Shown: one piece after another, positions 35,365 to 42,674 of the stretch
How positions within the stretch are numbered: the stretch's first letter is position 1
Layout of the letters: the number at the start of each line of letters is the position of its first letter
DNA from: Thermohalobaculum sp039513195
Lineage (GTDB): Bacteria; Pseudomonadota; Alphaproteobacteria; Rhodobacterales; Rhodobacteraceae
Reading direction: 5' to 3'
Length of the DNA: 64,000 nt
Assembly (NCBI GenBank): GCA_039513195.1
Contig: JBCCRM010000009.1
Span: 62,001-126,000, forward strand
Program-made: the position numbers and the translations under genes
Notes under the pieces: model-generated
Seen by the model: the letters and a program-made list of their open reading frames with translations, nothing else
What the model was told of the DNA's origin: nothing
Database searches by the model: none

Positions 35365-35423
35365 CGGGCGAGCGTGCTTGACGGCGAACCGCGCCGCAGC
35401 GCGGTCCGCCCGTTGCCCCTGCC

Positions 35424-36116
35424 TCAGTTGTCGACCGGAGGCCGACGCAATTCGGTGACGCCGTCCGGCGCCAAGGTCGAGCCGTCTTCCAGATCGAGCA
35501 CCGGACCGGTATCGGTCCCGCGAATGCCGCTCACCTCGCGGTAGACCAGCGCCGGGCGCTCGACCGCCGCCTCGCCTTCGCCAAAGCTCAGCAGGATGCT
35601 GACATCGCGACCGGCCACGGGACGTCCGTCCTGGTCGAGCCCATCCCATGCACCATTGCCTGCCGCATCGGTCGCCACGGTGAAATTGCGCAGCGTCTCG
35701 CCATCAGCGCCGACCACCCGGGCGTTGACCCGTTCGGCCGCGATCCCCGGCGGCACCGCAAAGGACTGCGGGCTGCCAGTGGCGCGGAAGCTGCCGTCGC
35801 TGGCGGCCACCTGCTGGCCGATCCAGCCAGCAAAGGCGGCGATATCGCCCGCGGCGGCCTGGCTTACCAGAGTGTCAAGCTTCTCGTTCGTCTGGACCTG
35901 TTGCTCGACCGAAGAGAACGTCGCGAGCTGCGCGACGAACTCGGTCGAATCGATCGGCTGCAGGGGGTCCTGATTGCGCAACTGCGCCGTCAGCAGCGTC
36001 AGGAAACTCTCGAAGTCCGCATCGGCCGCCGCCGCCGCCTCCTCGGCAGTCGCGGCTGCAGTATCGATGCGCCCGACCGGGCCGGGCAGGATCGAGGGAT
36101 TTGGGGTGATTTCCAT
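35424..36116 (-). CDS. flgD: Flagellar hook assembly protein FlgD
   Basis: This 230-residue hook-cap protein shows the N-terminal FlgD motif FLTLLTAQLRNQDPLQPIDSTEFVAQLATFSSVEQQVQTNEKL (about residues 37-80), then the FlgD Ig-like/tudor region with RVVGADGETLRNFTVATDAAGNGAWDGLDQDGRPV. It caps the growing hook made of FlgE, which is not in this window. It is the second gene of the leftward fliK-flgD pair, 15 bases after fliK, and converges on the second FliL-like gene. Confidence 0.93.
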   Translation of the reverse strand: MEITPNPSILPGPVGRIDTAAATAEEAAAAADADFESFLTLLTAQLRNQDPLQPIDSTEFVAQLATFSSVEQQVQTNEKLDTLVSQAAAGDIAAFAGWIGQQVAASDGSFRATGSPQSFAVPPGIAAERVNARVVGADGETLRNFTVATDAAGNGAWDGLDQDGRPVAGRDVSILLSFGEGEAAVERPALVYREVSGIRGTDTGPVLDLEDGSTLAPDGVTELRRPPVDN

Positions 36117-36131
36117 GGATGTTTCCTTCGG

Positions 36132-37628
36132 TCAGAACCGTAAATCGAGGCCGTCTTCGTCGCCATGCGCGGCGACCGCCGCCGCCGCGGCAAGTCCGTC
36201 TTCGCCATCCTGCCAGGCACGGGCGAACGGGTCGGCCTGGCTCTGAGCAGAGCCGCCCTCTCCGCCGCCCTGGCCGGAATGGCTGGCGAATTGCAGATCC
36301 ACATCCGCAAAGCCGGCCTGATTGAACTCCTGCAGCAGGATTTCCGCGTGGCGGCGGATCAAATCTCCGGTGGCCGGGCGTTCGGCCGATAAGGTTGCCC
36401 GCAGCCCCTGATCGGTCACGTCCATGGCGATCTCGACCGTGCCGAGTTCCGGTGGATCCAGGCGCAGGGTAATCCGGTCGCCAGCCCCGGTATTGCCGAG
36501 GACGCTGGCGATTTGCGGCGCGATTACACGGGCGGTCTCGGCGGAGGCGGTGGCGCCTGGCACTGGCGCGGCGCTGGGCGCCTGGGTCTGTGGCGCGGCC
36601 TGCGTCGGGCCGCCGGATGCCGAGGCCCCCAGCGTGAGGGGCTCGCCGCCCTCGGCGCTGGTTCGGGTCGTCGGTATCGTGCTGGGGCTGGCGGCAGGCA
36701 GGGCCGGGGCTGGGCTGGCCAGTTCCGCCGGCGGCAGGCGCGATGGCAGCGGTTGAGGCGCGTCCAGGGCCGGCGCAGGCACCGCCGTGGGCTGCCCCGT
36801 GGGCCGCCTGACCGGTCGAAGCTCGGTCTCTGCGGTCGCAACGTCGCTAAGATCGGCGATGTCCGGTGCAGGGGCCGCTGGGGCCGGAACCGGTAGCTCT
36901 GTGCGTGGTGGCGCAGCGCTGGCCGCAGAAGGGGTGGCTGCGGCTGCAGATCTCACGATCTGCAGATCGAGGCGACCCAGCTCCGCCGGAAGCGCTTGTG
37001 CCGCGGCCGGCGCCGCCGTCGGTGCCTTGACCGGCGCAGCCGGCAGCGTCCCCGCCTCGGCCGGTGCAGGCACGGCAGCGGGGGGCGTCGGGAGAGAGCG
37101 CGGAGCCGCCGGCGTTCCGTCGGGCCGTAGGGCCGCCGCCGCCGCTGCCGTCGATTCGATCTTTGCCTGAGCCGTCTCGCTCAAGGATCTGTTGGCCTCC
37201 GGCAGGCGATCGACCGGTCCACTGGCAACAGGCACGGCCAGGTCGACCTGCAGGACGGGCTGCGGGAGCTCCTGGCCGTCGGCGGGCGCAGGGCCCGCGG
37301 CCGGATTGATCTTCGCCACGACGGTCGCAAGGCTCGGCTCGGCCAGCGTCGCGAGGCTCGGTACTGGACGGGCGTCCAGCAGCTTAAGCTGTTGCTCCGC
37401 GGCGCCAATCGGTGCGTCTGCCGCGGAGCGCTCGGTCTCCCCGGCGGCTTGGTCGAGCGAGAACGCGCCGTCCGCCGTCCCCGCGGTTCCACCGTCCGTC
37501 GTTGAGGACGGACGACGCGCCGCATCGGACCGTGGCGGCTCAGCGCCCGCTGCGCCCTGGGTTTGGGTCGGCCGCGCCGGCGCCGGCGCCGGCGCTGGCG
37601 TCGGCTTCGGCATGCTGAAAAGATCCAT
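36132..37628 (-). CDS. fliK: Flagellar hook-length control protein FliK
   Basis: This 498-residue secreted ruler protein is mostly an Ala/Pro-rich disordered region, as usual for FliK. It ends in the conserved FliK C-terminal domain (GDRITLRLDPPELGTVEIAMDVTDQGLRATLSAE followed by DLIRRHAEILLQEFNQAGFADVDLQF, about residues 395-455). The ATG at 37628 (MDLFSMPKP) is chosen over one eight codons upstream. It is first in the fliK-flgD unit and divergent from flgJ across 107 bases. Confidence 0.9.
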   Translation of the reverse strand: MDLFSMPKPTPAPAPAPARPTQTQGAAGAEPPRSDAARRPSSTTDGGTAGTADGAFSLDQAAGETERSAADAPIGAAEQQLKLLDARPVPSLATLAEPSLATVVAKINPAAGPAPADGQELPQPVLQVDLAVPVASGPVDRLPEANRSLSETAQAKIESTAAAAAALRPDGTPAAPRSLPTPPAAVPAPAEAGTLPAAPVKAPTAAPAAAQALPAELGRLDLQIVRSAAAATPSAASAAPPRTELPVPAPAAPAPDIADLSDVATAETELRPVRRPTGQPTAVPAPALDAPQPLPSRLPPAELASPAPALPAASPSTIPTTRTSAEGGEPLTLGASASGGPTQAAPQTQAPSAAPVPGATASAETARVIAPQIASVLGNTGAGDRITLRLDPPELGTVEIAMDVTDQGLRATLSAERPATGDLIRRHAEILLQEFNQAGFADVDLQFASHSGQGGGEGGSAQSQADPFARAWQDGEDGLAAAAAVAAHGDEDGLDLRF

Positions 37629-37678
37629 CACCGTCACCCTCTGCTTCTGCATTCGTGTGCAATATTAGAAGGCGACCC

Positions 37679-37693
37679 TTACCGATTGTTTAG
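37679..37693. promoter_or_regulatory. CtrA-like half-site pair between fliK and flgJ
   Basis: TTAC-N7-TTAG lies in the 107-base divergent fliK/flgJ gap. It keeps the spacing of the CtrA consensus TTAA-N7-TTAA with one mismatch in each half. Match by eye only. Confidence 0.28.
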
Positions 37694-37735
37694 GCGAAGA
37701 ACTTCTAGTGTCGGGCAACGCAGTAGGAGAACGAC

Positions 37736-38092
37736 ATGTCCGACCTTGCAGCCCTCCGCCTGGCAGTCGATACGTCGGCGGCAGAGCCATGGCGCGATCC
37801 GGCCACGCACCCATTGCCGTCGCAACGGCAGTCCGTGGTTGGCCCGGCAGGTGCCGGCTCCTCGGAGGCTGCGATGAAGGCCGCCGCAGTGAAGTTCGAG
37901 GCCACCTTCCTGGCCGAAATGCTGCAACACACCGGCCTCGGCACGGTGCGCGACGGTATGAATGGCGGCCCCGGAGAAAAGCAGTTCAACGGCTTTCTCG
38001 TCCGTGAATACGCCTTGGCCATCGCGCGGACCCGTCCCCTCGGCATCGGCGAACAATTGGTGGCGGCCCTCGCATCGCGGACGGAGCTATGA
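37736..38092 (+). CDS. flgJ: Rod-binding protein FlgJ, muramidase domain absent
   Basis: This 118-residue protein contains only the N-terminal rod-binding domain of FlgJ: AAVKFEATFLAEMLQHTGLGTVRDGMNGGPGEKQFNGFLVREYALAIAR. Enteric FlgJ is about 310 residues with a C-terminal peptidoglycan hydrolase; that half is missing here, as is common in alphaproteobacteria. The lytic activity is probably supplied by the SltF-like protein at 45777. TAGGAGAA precedes the ATG. It overlaps the next gene by 4 bases (ATGA). Confidence 0.9.
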   Translation: MSDLAALRLAVDTSAAEPWRDPATHPLPSQRQSVVGPAGAGSSEAAMKAAAVKFEATFLAEMLQHTGLGTVRDGMNGGPGEKQFNGFLVREYALAIARTRPLGIGEQLVAALASRTEL

Positions 38093-38466
38093 GCGCCGAC
38101 CGCAGGCTGTTGGAGACGGTGGAACGCGGCCATGCCATCATGTCGCGGGAGCGGAGCCTGTTTCTGGCTGGCGATTTCCGAACCGTCGAATCGATGACCG
38201 CCGAAAAGCAGTCCGTTCTCGCCGATATCGAAGCATTGATCCCGCAGGTTCGCGGCACACCGGCAATGCAGGACGCCTTGCAGGGCCTGATTCGCGACAG
38301 CCGCCGCAACGAGAGAATCATCGCCGCCGCGCGCCACGGAATCGCTGCGGCACGCCGCCGCATCCAGCAGATCTTGGCTGCACGCCAAGGAGCTGTCGCC
38401 TATGACCGATACGGAAAAAAGATTACTTCACGAGCTGATGCGGTCGAAAAATCAAGCAGCGCATGA
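38089..38466 (+). CDS. flgN: FlgN-like flagellar chaperone
   Basis: This 125-residue, mostly helical protein, translationally coupled to flgJ (ATGA), is likely to be the export chaperone for hook-filament junction proteins FlgK and FlgL. The long N-terminal helices (RRLLETVERGHAIMSRERSLFLAGDFRTVESM) and the tail AYDRYGKKITS resemble FlgN-type proteins of this order as I remember them. FlgN sequences diverge strongly, so position beside flgJ and before flagellin is much of the evidence. FlgK and FlgL are not in the window. Confidence 0.65.
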   Translation: MSADRRLLETVERGHAIMSRERSLFLAGDFRTVESMTAEKQSVLADIEALIPQVRGTPAMQDALQGLIRDSRRNERIIAAARHGIAAARRRIQQILAARQGAVAYDRYGKKITSRADAVEKSSSA

Positions 38467-38471
38467 GTTAC

Positions 38472-38486
38472 TTTACCGGGACTTAG
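38472..38486. promoter_or_regulatory. CtrA-like half-site pair upstream of flagellin
   Basis: TTTA-N7-TTAG lies 187 bases before the flagellin ATG, just after the flgN stop. Each half is one base from the CtrA consensus with the right spacing. Weak evidence on its own; listed because three other flagellar promoters carry a similar pair. Confidence 0.25.
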
Positions 38487-38576
38487 GGAATCTCGGGCTT
38501 TCTTCCTCACAGCAGGCTGGATCATCCGGCCAGGCCAACGGCGATGCCGGTGGCGTCTTGTCAGAAGACACTTCCG

Positions 38577-38620
38577 GGCCGGCGAAAAGAGCCGGCCGAT
38601 CCCTTCCCTGAAGAACAGGG
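38577..38620 (+). promoter_or_regulatory. Tandem hairpins in the flagellin leader
   Basis: GGCCGGC/GCCGGCC with a 7-base loop (38577-38597) is followed by CCCTG/CAGGG with a 5-base AAGAA loop (38606-38620), 50-100 bases before the flagellin ATG. No T-run follows, so these look more like an mRNA leader structure than terminators. FlbT, encoded downstream, is known in Caulobacter to act on the flagellin 5' leader, so these stems are candidate FlbT targets. Confidence 0.45.
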
Positions 38621-38672
38621 GAATTCAGCAACGGCGGCGTGAACAGCGCCGCACAGCTCAAGGAATGGTCTA

Positions 38673-40046
38673 ATGGCTGCCAGCATTCTCACCAACTCCT
38701 CGGCGATGATCGCGCTGCAGACGCTGCGCTCGACGAACAACCAGCTCGCCGACGTGAACAACCAGATCTCGACCGGCAAAAAGGTTGCGACCGCGAAAGA
38801 CAACGCTGCGGTTTTCGCCATCAGCGAGGTGATGGAGTCCGACGTCGCCGGCTTCCAGGCGGTGTCCGAGTCGCTCTCGCTGGGTGAGTCGACCGTTGCC
38901 GTGGCGTCCAACGCCGCCAACGAGATCGGCAACATCCTGAACGAGATCAAGGGCCGCATCGTCGCCGCCAACGAAGACAACGTGGATCGCCAGTCGCTGC
39001 AGAACGAGATCGTCTCGCTGCGCGACCAGATCTCCTCGATCGTGTCCTCCGCCCAGTTCAACGGTTTGAACCTGATCGACGGCTCCAATGACGGCGCCGG
39101 CGGGTTTTCGGTGCTGTCGTCGCTCGACCGCGATAGCTCGGGTTCCGTGACCACGAACTCCATCACCTTCGACCCGACCGGCACCAACCTTTCCTCGGCG
39201 AGCGGTACGGACCTCGTCAACAACGGTGCGGCCGTCGTGACCTTCGGCGGCAACAACGTCGCCGCCTTCGATCCTGCGGGTGGTGATGTGCTCGATGCTG
39301 GCCTGACCTCGGCTCAGATCGCGGCGGATGCGACGAAGACTGGCTTTGGTCTCGAAGCCGTGGGCGGCGATGACGACTTCTCGCTGGCCGCCTTCATTCC
39401 GTTGGATGCCGCTGGTGCCGCCGCTGCCGGTGCAGCAGCGCTGAGCGCCGAAGATGTCGACTTGGTGGGCGGTGCCCCGGACGATGGTGTGATCGCCGGC
39501 GACAAGATCACCGTCGGCGTCGGCAACACCGTCGCGACCTATACGGTGATCGAAGGCGACCGGACCGAGGACATCGCAGCGGGCCTCCGCACCGCTCTGG
39601 TCGAGGCAGGTATCGATCAGGACGTCTTCCAGCTCGACACCAACGCGACGGCTGGCGGTCTGACCGTGAACAACCTGAGCGCTCAGCAGGTCAACGGCTT
39701 CTACCAGGTGACGCGTGCTTCGGGCGGCCTGGCCGGCCTCGACGCAATCAACGTGTCGACCGCGGCGGGTGCGGCTGCTGCCGTGAGCCAGATCGAGGGC
39801 TTTATTCAGAACGCCGTCGATGCTCAGGCTCAGCTCGGCACCACCGAGAAGCGCCTGGAGATCCAGGGCGACTTCATGAGCACGCTGATCGACAGCTTCA
39901 AGGCTGGCATCGGCGGTCTCGTGGACGCCGATCTGGAGGAAGCGTCTGCGCGTCTGCAGTCCCTGCAGGTGCAGCAGCAGCTCGGCGTTCAGGCTCTGTC
40001 GATCGCCAACCAGGCGCCGCAGAACATCCTGGCGCTGTTCCGGTAA
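38673..40046 (+). CDS. fliC: Flagellin
   Basis: This 457-residue filament protein has conserved D0-D1 ends. The N-terminal part holds NSSAMIALQTLRSTNNQLADVNNQISTGKKVATAKDNAAVFAISE, SLSLGESTVAVASNAANEIGNILNEIKGRIV and FNGLNLIDGS. The C-terminal part has VSQIEGFIQNAVDAQAQLGTTEKRLEIQ and ends AARLQSL-type helix, VQALSIANQAPQNILALFR. The central exposed region (about 150-350) is Ala/Gly/Asp-rich and variable. AAGGAA lies 8 bases before the ATG. Codon choice is strongly biased toward C/G-ending codons, consistent with high expression. It is the only flagellin in the window and is followed by its regulators flaF and flbT. Confidence 0.96.
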   Translation: MAASILTNSSAMIALQTLRSTNNQLADVNNQISTGKKVATAKDNAAVFAISEVMESDVAGFQAVSESLSLGESTVAVASNAANEIGNILNEIKGRIVAANEDNVDRQSLQNEIVSLRDQISSIVSSAQFNGLNLIDGSNDGAGGFSVLSSLDRDSSGSVTTNSITFDPTGTNLSSASGTDLVNNGAAVVTFGGNNVAAFDPAGGDVLDAGLTSAQIAADATKTGFGLEAVGGDDDFSLAAFIPLDAAGAAAAGAAALSAEDVDLVGGAPDDGVIAGDKITVGVGNTVATYTVIEGDRTEDIAAGLRTALVEAGIDQDVFQLDTNATAGGLTVNNLSAQQVNGFYQVTRASGGLAGLDAINVSTAAGAAAAVSQIEGFIQNAVDAQAQLGTTEKRLEIQGDFMSTLIDSFKAGIGGLVDADLEEASARLQSLQVQQQLGVQALSIANQAPQNILALFR

Positions 40047-40062
40047 GGGACGGTCCAGCGGG

Positions 40063-40109
40063 TGGCCCGGTGACCGCCGGGCCATCCACTTCCCGGGGTA
40101 TGTCCCGGG
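40063..40109 (+). terminator. Paired hairpins after flagellin
   Basis: TGGCCCGG/CCGGGCCA with a 6-base loop (40063-40084) is followed by two CCCGGG blocks 6 bases apart (40092-40109). They begin 17 bases after the flagellin stop and precede flaF. No T-run, so they may attenuate or stabilise the flagellin mRNA end rather than stop transcription fully. Confidence 0.5.
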
Positions 40110-40135
40110 CGTCAGAAGAACGGGGATAACGACAC

Positions 40136-40516
40136 ATGAGCGTCCACGCTCTCTCGCACACCGCCTATGGCAGCGCGGAAAAGGCCCTCGGCACGCCTCG
40201 CTCCATCGAATACCAGGTGTTCGCGCAGGTCACAGGACGCATGCGTCGTGCCTCAAACGCGGATGGTCGCTTCGACGAATTGGCCTCGGCACTCCACGAG
40301 AACCACAAGCTGTGGACGACGATCATGATCGATGTCGCAAATGCCGAGAACCAGTTGCCGGACGCGCTTCGCGCACAGCTGTTTTACCTCGCCGAGTTCA
40401 CGCGCGCGCAAACGTCGAAAGTGTTGCGCCGCGAGGCGGATATCGCCGCCCTCGTCGAGATAAACACCGCAGTGATGCGGGGGCTGCGCGGCGAGCCGAC
40501 TGCCAGAGAAAGTTAG
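40136..40516 (+). CDS. flaF: Flagellar biosynthesis regulator FlaF
   Basis: This 126-residue protein matches FlaF: YGSAEKALGTPRSIEYQVFAQVTGRM near the start, LASALHENHKLWTTIMIDVANAENQLPDALRAQLFYLAEFTRAQTSKV in the middle. In alphaproteobacteria FlaF promotes flagellin synthesis, opposing FlbT. It follows flagellin by 89 bases and is 4 bases from flbT. Confidence 0.93.
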   Translation: MSVHALSHTAYGSAEKALGTPRSIEYQVFAQVTGRMRRASNADGRFDELASALHENHKLWTTIMIDVANAENQLPDALRAQLFYLAEFTRAQTSKVLRREADIAALVEINTAVMRGLRGEPTARES

Positions 40517-40520
40517 TGCC

Positions 40521-41039
40521 ATGCCTGGCCTGATACTGAAACTGCGCGCCCATGAGCAGATCCTGGTCAATGGTGTCGTGATGCAAAACGGCGAGCGGAA
40601 TGCCCGCCTGATCATCAAGACGCCAAATGCCAAGATCTTGCGCCTTCGGGACGCGATCCATCCCGACGATGCCAACACGCCGGTAAAGCGTGTCTGCTAC
40701 ATCGCGCAGCTCGCCGTGGCGGGCGAGGTCGATGGCGAGGACGCGGCGGCGCAGCTCAATCGCGGCATCGGCCAATTGATGGACGCGCTCGCGGGGATCG
40801 AGGATGCGGACTGCCTCGAAGCCGCCCTGGAAATGCTGCGAGAGCGGAATTTCTACGGCGTGATGCGTGAGATCCGAAAGCTGATCCCGGTCGAGGAGCG
40901 GCTGTTGGCGGTGCATGGCGGTGGCGGCGAGCCTCCGGCGATGGCTAACGGCCATGCCAAACCGAACGGGCATGCCAGAGCCAACGGCCATTTGAACGGC
41001 AATGGCCACGCCCCGCGGGCCGGAGAGGAACTGGGCTGA
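40521..41039 (+). CDS. flbT: Flagellin mRNA regulator FlbT with NGH-rich tail
   Basis: This 172-residue protein has a FlbT domain over residues 1-130: PGLILKLRAHEQILVNGVVMQNGERNARLIIKTPNAKILRLRDAI, then AVAGEVDGEDAAAQLNRGI and FYGVMREIRKLIPVEERLL. FlbT limits flagellin translation by acting on the flagellin mRNA leader in Caulobacter. The protein is longer than usual FlbT (about 130-140): residues 137-172 are a low-complexity tail with five NGH units (ANGHAKPNGHARANGH, then NGNGHAP). It overlaps the DUF1217 gene by one base. Confidence 0.93.
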   Translation: MPGLILKLRAHEQILVNGVVMQNGERNARLIIKTPNAKILRLRDAIHPDDANTPVKRVCYIAQLAVAGEVDGEDAAAQLNRGIGQLMDALAGIEDADCLEAALEMLRERNFYGVMREIRKLIPVEERLLAVHGGGGEPPAMANGHAKPNGHARANGHLNGNGHAPRAGEELG

Positions 41040-42337
41040 TGCCGATCCCTCCGGCCGTGCCGCTCGGCGGGCTCGCGGGGTATCAGCTGTTGCAGCGCAC
41101 CTCCGCGAGCCAGCAGGAGACCTTCGCCCGGAGCCCGGATCTGACCCAGGTGACCGACGCCTTCCTCGCCAAGGCGCCGACCATCAACAGCATCGATGCG
41201 CTGTTGGAGGATCGCCGGGCGCTGGAGGTGGCGCTCGGTGCCTTCGGGCTGGAGGATCAGGTCGATGCGCGGGCGTTTCTGCGCAAGATCCTCGAGGACG
41301 GGGTCGACGACCAAACCGATCTGGCCAACCGTCTCTCCGACACGCGCTGGCGCGACTTCGCCGCGGCCTTCGAGTTCGAAAGCGCCGGCCGGCTGCGCAA
41401 TCCCGCTGTGGCCGAGGACATTGTGACCCGGTACACGACCGCTGCTCTGGCTAACGTCGAAGCAGTGGCCGACAGCCAATTGCGCCAGGAGGTTCTGACC
41501 TCGCTGCTGGAGCAGGGCGTGGCAGCGGAAGACATCACAGAGGAAGATCTCGCCGTTCCCGCCGACATCCGGTTGGAGCGGATCGGGATCCTGCAAAGCC
41601 AGATCCGAGCGGACGCGGACTTCGTGCGGACTATCGCGCCTTCAGTCGCGACCATCGACATCTTTCTCGCGGACGAAAGCTTGGTGCGGGTGACCCTCGG
41701 CGCTTTCGGTCTCGCCGAGGAGGCGGGCGATACCGCCAAGATCCGCGAATATCTGCAGGGCGGCGTGACCAATCCGACCTCGCCCGCCAATCTCGACCGC
41801 GATCCCCGCTGGCGCGAGCTGGTCGCAGCGTTGGATTTCGCCGGCACCCGCGGCAGCCTCTCGGTCCCCGGCCGGGCGGATCAGATCGTCGATCTCTACC
41901 GAGAGCGGCAATTCGAGCTGGCGGTCGGCGAGCAGCAGCCGGATCTGGAGCTGGCGCTGGGGTTCAAGCGCTCGATCGGCGCGGTTGTCGCGGGCGACAG
42001 CGCCAGCCGGTCGGGCTGGTTCCGGATCATGGGGAATCCTGAACTGCGCAGCGTGATCGAGGGGGCACTCAACCTGCCCGCAAGCCTTGGTCAGCTCGAT
42101 ATCGACCTGCAGCGCGAACGCCTGGAAGACCGGGCGGAGGCCCTGTTCGGCGAGCGCGACCCGACCTTCTTGCGCGACCCAAACAATGTGGAGGAAGTGA
42201 TCCGCCGGTTCCTCCTCACCTCGCAGATCGAAAATGGCACGCAAGGCGTCACGCCCGGGTCGACTGCGCTGACGATCCTGCAAAGCGGCGGCCTCGGCGC
42301 TGGGGCACAGGCCAATCTCTTCGCCTCACGCCTCTGA
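41039..42337 (+). CDS. DUF1217 family flagellar-locus protein
   Basis: This 432-residue protein is built of repeated DUF1217 units. One unit lies at about 38-120 (VTDAFLAKAPTINSIDALLEDRRALEVALGAFGLEDQ, then RWRDFAAAFEF), and another at about 195-280 (FVRTIAPSVATIDIFLADESLVRVTLGAFGLAEE, then RWRELVAALDF); the shared LGAFGL and RWR motifs show internal duplication. No signal peptide is evident. Such proteins are frequent in flagellar loci of alphaproteobacteria without known function; secretion through the flagellar apparatus is one possibility. It is coupled to flbT by a TGATG overlap. Confidence 0.85.
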   Translation: MPIPPAVPLGGLAGYQLLQRTSASQQETFARSPDLTQVTDAFLAKAPTINSIDALLEDRRALEVALGAFGLEDQVDARAFLRKILEDGVDDQTDLANRLSDTRWRDFAAAFEFESAGRLRNPAVAEDIVTRYTTAALANVEAVADSQLRQEVLTSLLEQGVAAEDITEEDLAVPADIRLERIGILQSQIRADADFVRTIAPSVATIDIFLADESLVRVTLGAFGLAEEAGDTAKIREYLQGGVTNPTSPANLDRDPRWRELVAALDFAGTRGSLSVPGRADQIVDLYRERQFELAVGEQQPDLELALGFKRSIGAVVAGDSASRSGWFRIMGNPELRSVIEGALNLPASLGQLDIDLQRERLEDRAEALFGERDPTFLRDPNNVEEVIRRFLLTSQIENGTQGVTPGSTALTILQSGGLGAGAQANLFASRL

Positions 42338-42674
42338 GGCCATTAATGACGCCCTGTGGGCTGGCGTCCATGGCCGAACTTCGGAGCAAGTAGGATCGCG
42401 CCGCCTTGGTGGGGCGATCCGGTATTAGCGCACCGGAATGCCAGGACAGCGCCCTCTCGGCCCGTTCGTCGGCTAAGGCCGGCCCATCGTGCCGGTGGCA
42501 TGTCGTGCCACTGTCGAAAGACGGGCACTGCCCCGGTTGACGCCCGCGCGATGCGGATCTCGACGGCGATCCGGTCAGCGGCCCGAGCGGTATCGCGGCC
42601 GTCTGGTCTCGACGCACCCCTCCGCAGCGCGGGTCTCGTCGCGTTGGTTGTTCTGTCAGGTCTAGCCTCAGGTC
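42338..42674. other. Convergent intergenic region with two hairpins
   Basis: This 337-base stretch lies between the DUF1217 gene and fliI with no credible gene. It holds a GACGCC/GGCGTC hairpin at 42348-42368 just after the DUF1217 stop, and a strong hairpin at 42393-42420: GGATCGC/GCGATCC, one G-G mismatch, then CCGCC/GGTGG with one wobble and a TT loop. Both may terminate the flagellin-side transcript. The rest shows no family similarity to the SR1 or SR2 repeats. Confidence 0.5.

Noticed and set aside
38402..38611. 69-residue open frame overlapping the end of flgN
   Set aside because: It overlaps flgN by 65 bases and runs through the flagellin leader hairpins; no family match.
38670..40085. 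Long open frame antisense to flagellin
   Set aside because: The sense frame is an unambiguous flagellin; the antisense frame is a by-product of its strong codon bias.
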